A stretch of 64,000 bases of DNA from Bacteroidales bacterium (lineage in GTDB: Bacteria > Bacteroidota > Bacteroidia > Bacteroidales > UBA932): NCBI GenBank assembly GCA_017617035.1, contig JAFZWV010000003.1, forward strand, positions 27,179 to 91,178, written 5' to 3'. The notes beneath the pieces are model-generated. The model had not been told where the DNA came from. It made no database searches and saw nothing but the letters and a program-made list of their open reading frames with translations. The translations under genes and the position numbers were made by a program. Below, piece by piece: positions 63,252-64,000 of this stretch; position 1 is the first letter of the stretch; every line of letters begins with the position of its first letter.

Positions 63252-64000
63252 ATGGCAAATATCGATCTTAGCAAGTACGGTATCAAAGGGGTGAAGGAAG
63301 TCCTCTACAACCCGACCTACGAAGTCCTTTACAACGAAGAAACCAAGCCCGGCCTTGAGGGCTTCGACAAAGGACAGGTTACCGAACTCGGCGCTATCAA
63401 CGTTATGACCGGAATCTACACCGGCCGTTCTCCTAAAGACAAGTACATCGTCTACGACAAGACTACCAAGGAAGGTGCTCCCGGCGAGGTTTGGTGGACT
63501 ACCGAAGGTTATCCCAACGACAACCACAAAATGTCCGAGAAGACCTGGAAGGCCGTCAAGAAGCTCGCCCTCGGCCAGCTCAGCGGTAAGAGGCTCTTCG
63601 TAGTCGACGGTTTCTGCGGAACACACGCCGATACCCGTATGAAGGTTCGCTTCATCATGGAGGTCGCATGGCAGGCACACTTCGTGACCAACATGTTCAT
63701 CCGTCCGAAGAACCAGAAGGAGTTCGACCAGGAGCCCGATTTCGTGGTCTACTGCGCAGCTAAAGCAAAGGTCGACAACTATCAGGAGCTCGGCCTCAGG
63801 AGCGAGACCTGCGTCGCATTCAACGTTACCAGCAAGGAGCAGGTTATCCTCAACACCTGGTACGGCGGCGAGATGAAGAAGGGTATGTTCTCGATGATGA
63901 ACTACTATCTGCCTCTGAAGGGCATCGCAGCTATGCACTGCTCTGCCAATACAGATATGAACGGCGAAAACACCGCTATCTTCTTCGGTCTTTCCGGAAC
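63252..64000 (+). CDS. pckA: ATP-dependent phosphoenolpyruvate carboxykinase (3' end outside window)
   Basis: First 249 residues of PckA, which interconverts oxaloacetate and PEP with ATP. In Bacteroidales it often runs towards oxaloacetate on the succinate path. Visible blocks are [10 protein letters not shown] (substrate Arg), [13 protein letters not shown], and [18 protein letters not shown]. The window ends inside the kinase P-loop at FFGLSGT (normally GLSGTGKTTL). The reading frame is intact. Roughly 280-290 residues are missing, judged from the usual length of about 535. Confidence 0.95.
   Translation, partial: MANIDLSKYGIKGVKEVLYNPTYEVLYNEETKPGLEGFDKGQVTELGAINVMTGIYTGRSPKDKYIVYDKTTKEGAPGEVWWTTEGYPNDNHKMSEKTWKAVKKLALGQLSGKRLFVVDGFCGTHADTRMKVRFIMEVAWQAHFVTNMFIRPKNQKEFDQEPDFVVYCAAKAKVDNYQELGLRSETCVAFNVTSKEQVILNTWYGGEMKKGMFSMMNYYLPLKGIAAMHCSANTDMNGENTAIFFGLSG

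Overview
The window is a gene-dense piece of chromosome from a member of the Bacteroidota, most likely an uncultured gut- or rumen-type Bacteroidales. The evidence is the recurrent TAnnTTTG (-7) promoter element with an occasional TTTG at -33, the absence of obvious Shine-Dalgarno sequences, and lineage-typical families: DUF5606, DUF3276/BpuR, UpxY, Mfa/Fim-type pilins, long NusB, a zinc-ligand-poor Tgt, and secreted GH2 and tricorn-like enzymes. The genus cannot be fixed from sequence alone. No insertion sequence, prophage, CRISPR array or rRNA operon was seen.

Layout. 1-9.8 kb: hpt-adk, then a five-gene minus-strand operon (nitroreductase, LMW phosphatase, flavodoxin, hydrolase, exonuclease), obg-PAP2, the tgt-lptF/G-dut operon and a nucleoside transporter. 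9.8-15.5 kb: a type V-like pilus locus (pilin, FimB/Mfa2-like anchor, large DUF4906 protein) behind an atypical ssb, plus a small zinc-ribbon protein. 15.5-20 kb: the conserved nusB-yajC-ybbR-coaE-DUF5606-rimO run. 20-24.9 kb: bpuR, two tandem purine nucleoside phosphorylases, rny, a 6S-like RNA, zapA and an orphan UpxY antiterminator. 24.9-36.3 kb: nadE, 5'-nucleotidase with a barrel protein, ffh, gdhA followed by a kinase-fold and phosphatase pair, a second nitroreductase, an aminotransferase and a YiiX-like hydrolase. 36.3-45.2 kb: rfbB, yebC, a TPR protein, a tricorn-like protease, a polyprenol-phosphate glycosyltransferase, tex and tRNA-Thr(CGT). 45.2-64 kb: two divergent GH2 enzymes, a FAD oxidoreductase, tsaD, the tamB-rsmI-like-folB-mtaB-MBL operon, recQ and the start of pckA.

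Genes are packed into operons with 1-4 bp stop/start overlaps. Divergent operons share 41-117 bp promoter gaps, and several convergent pairs overlap in their coding 3' ends. Functions that fit together are nucleotide salvage (5'-nucleotidase, nucleoside permease, two PNPs, Hpt, Adk, dUTPase), tRNA modification (Tgt, MtaB, TsaD), envelope biogenesis (LptF/G, TamB, YajC, pilus) and RNA turnover or regulation (RNase Y, 6S RNA, NusB, UpxY).

The points most worth following up are: a NAD synthetase whose fused glutaminase domain has lost its catalytic cysteine; tandem PNPs that differ at the residue controlling 6-oxo versus 6-amino purine recognition; two classes of promoter-to-start spacing (4-9 nt, implying nearly leaderless mRNAs, and about 28 nt); and a gdhA-kinase-phosphatase operon.
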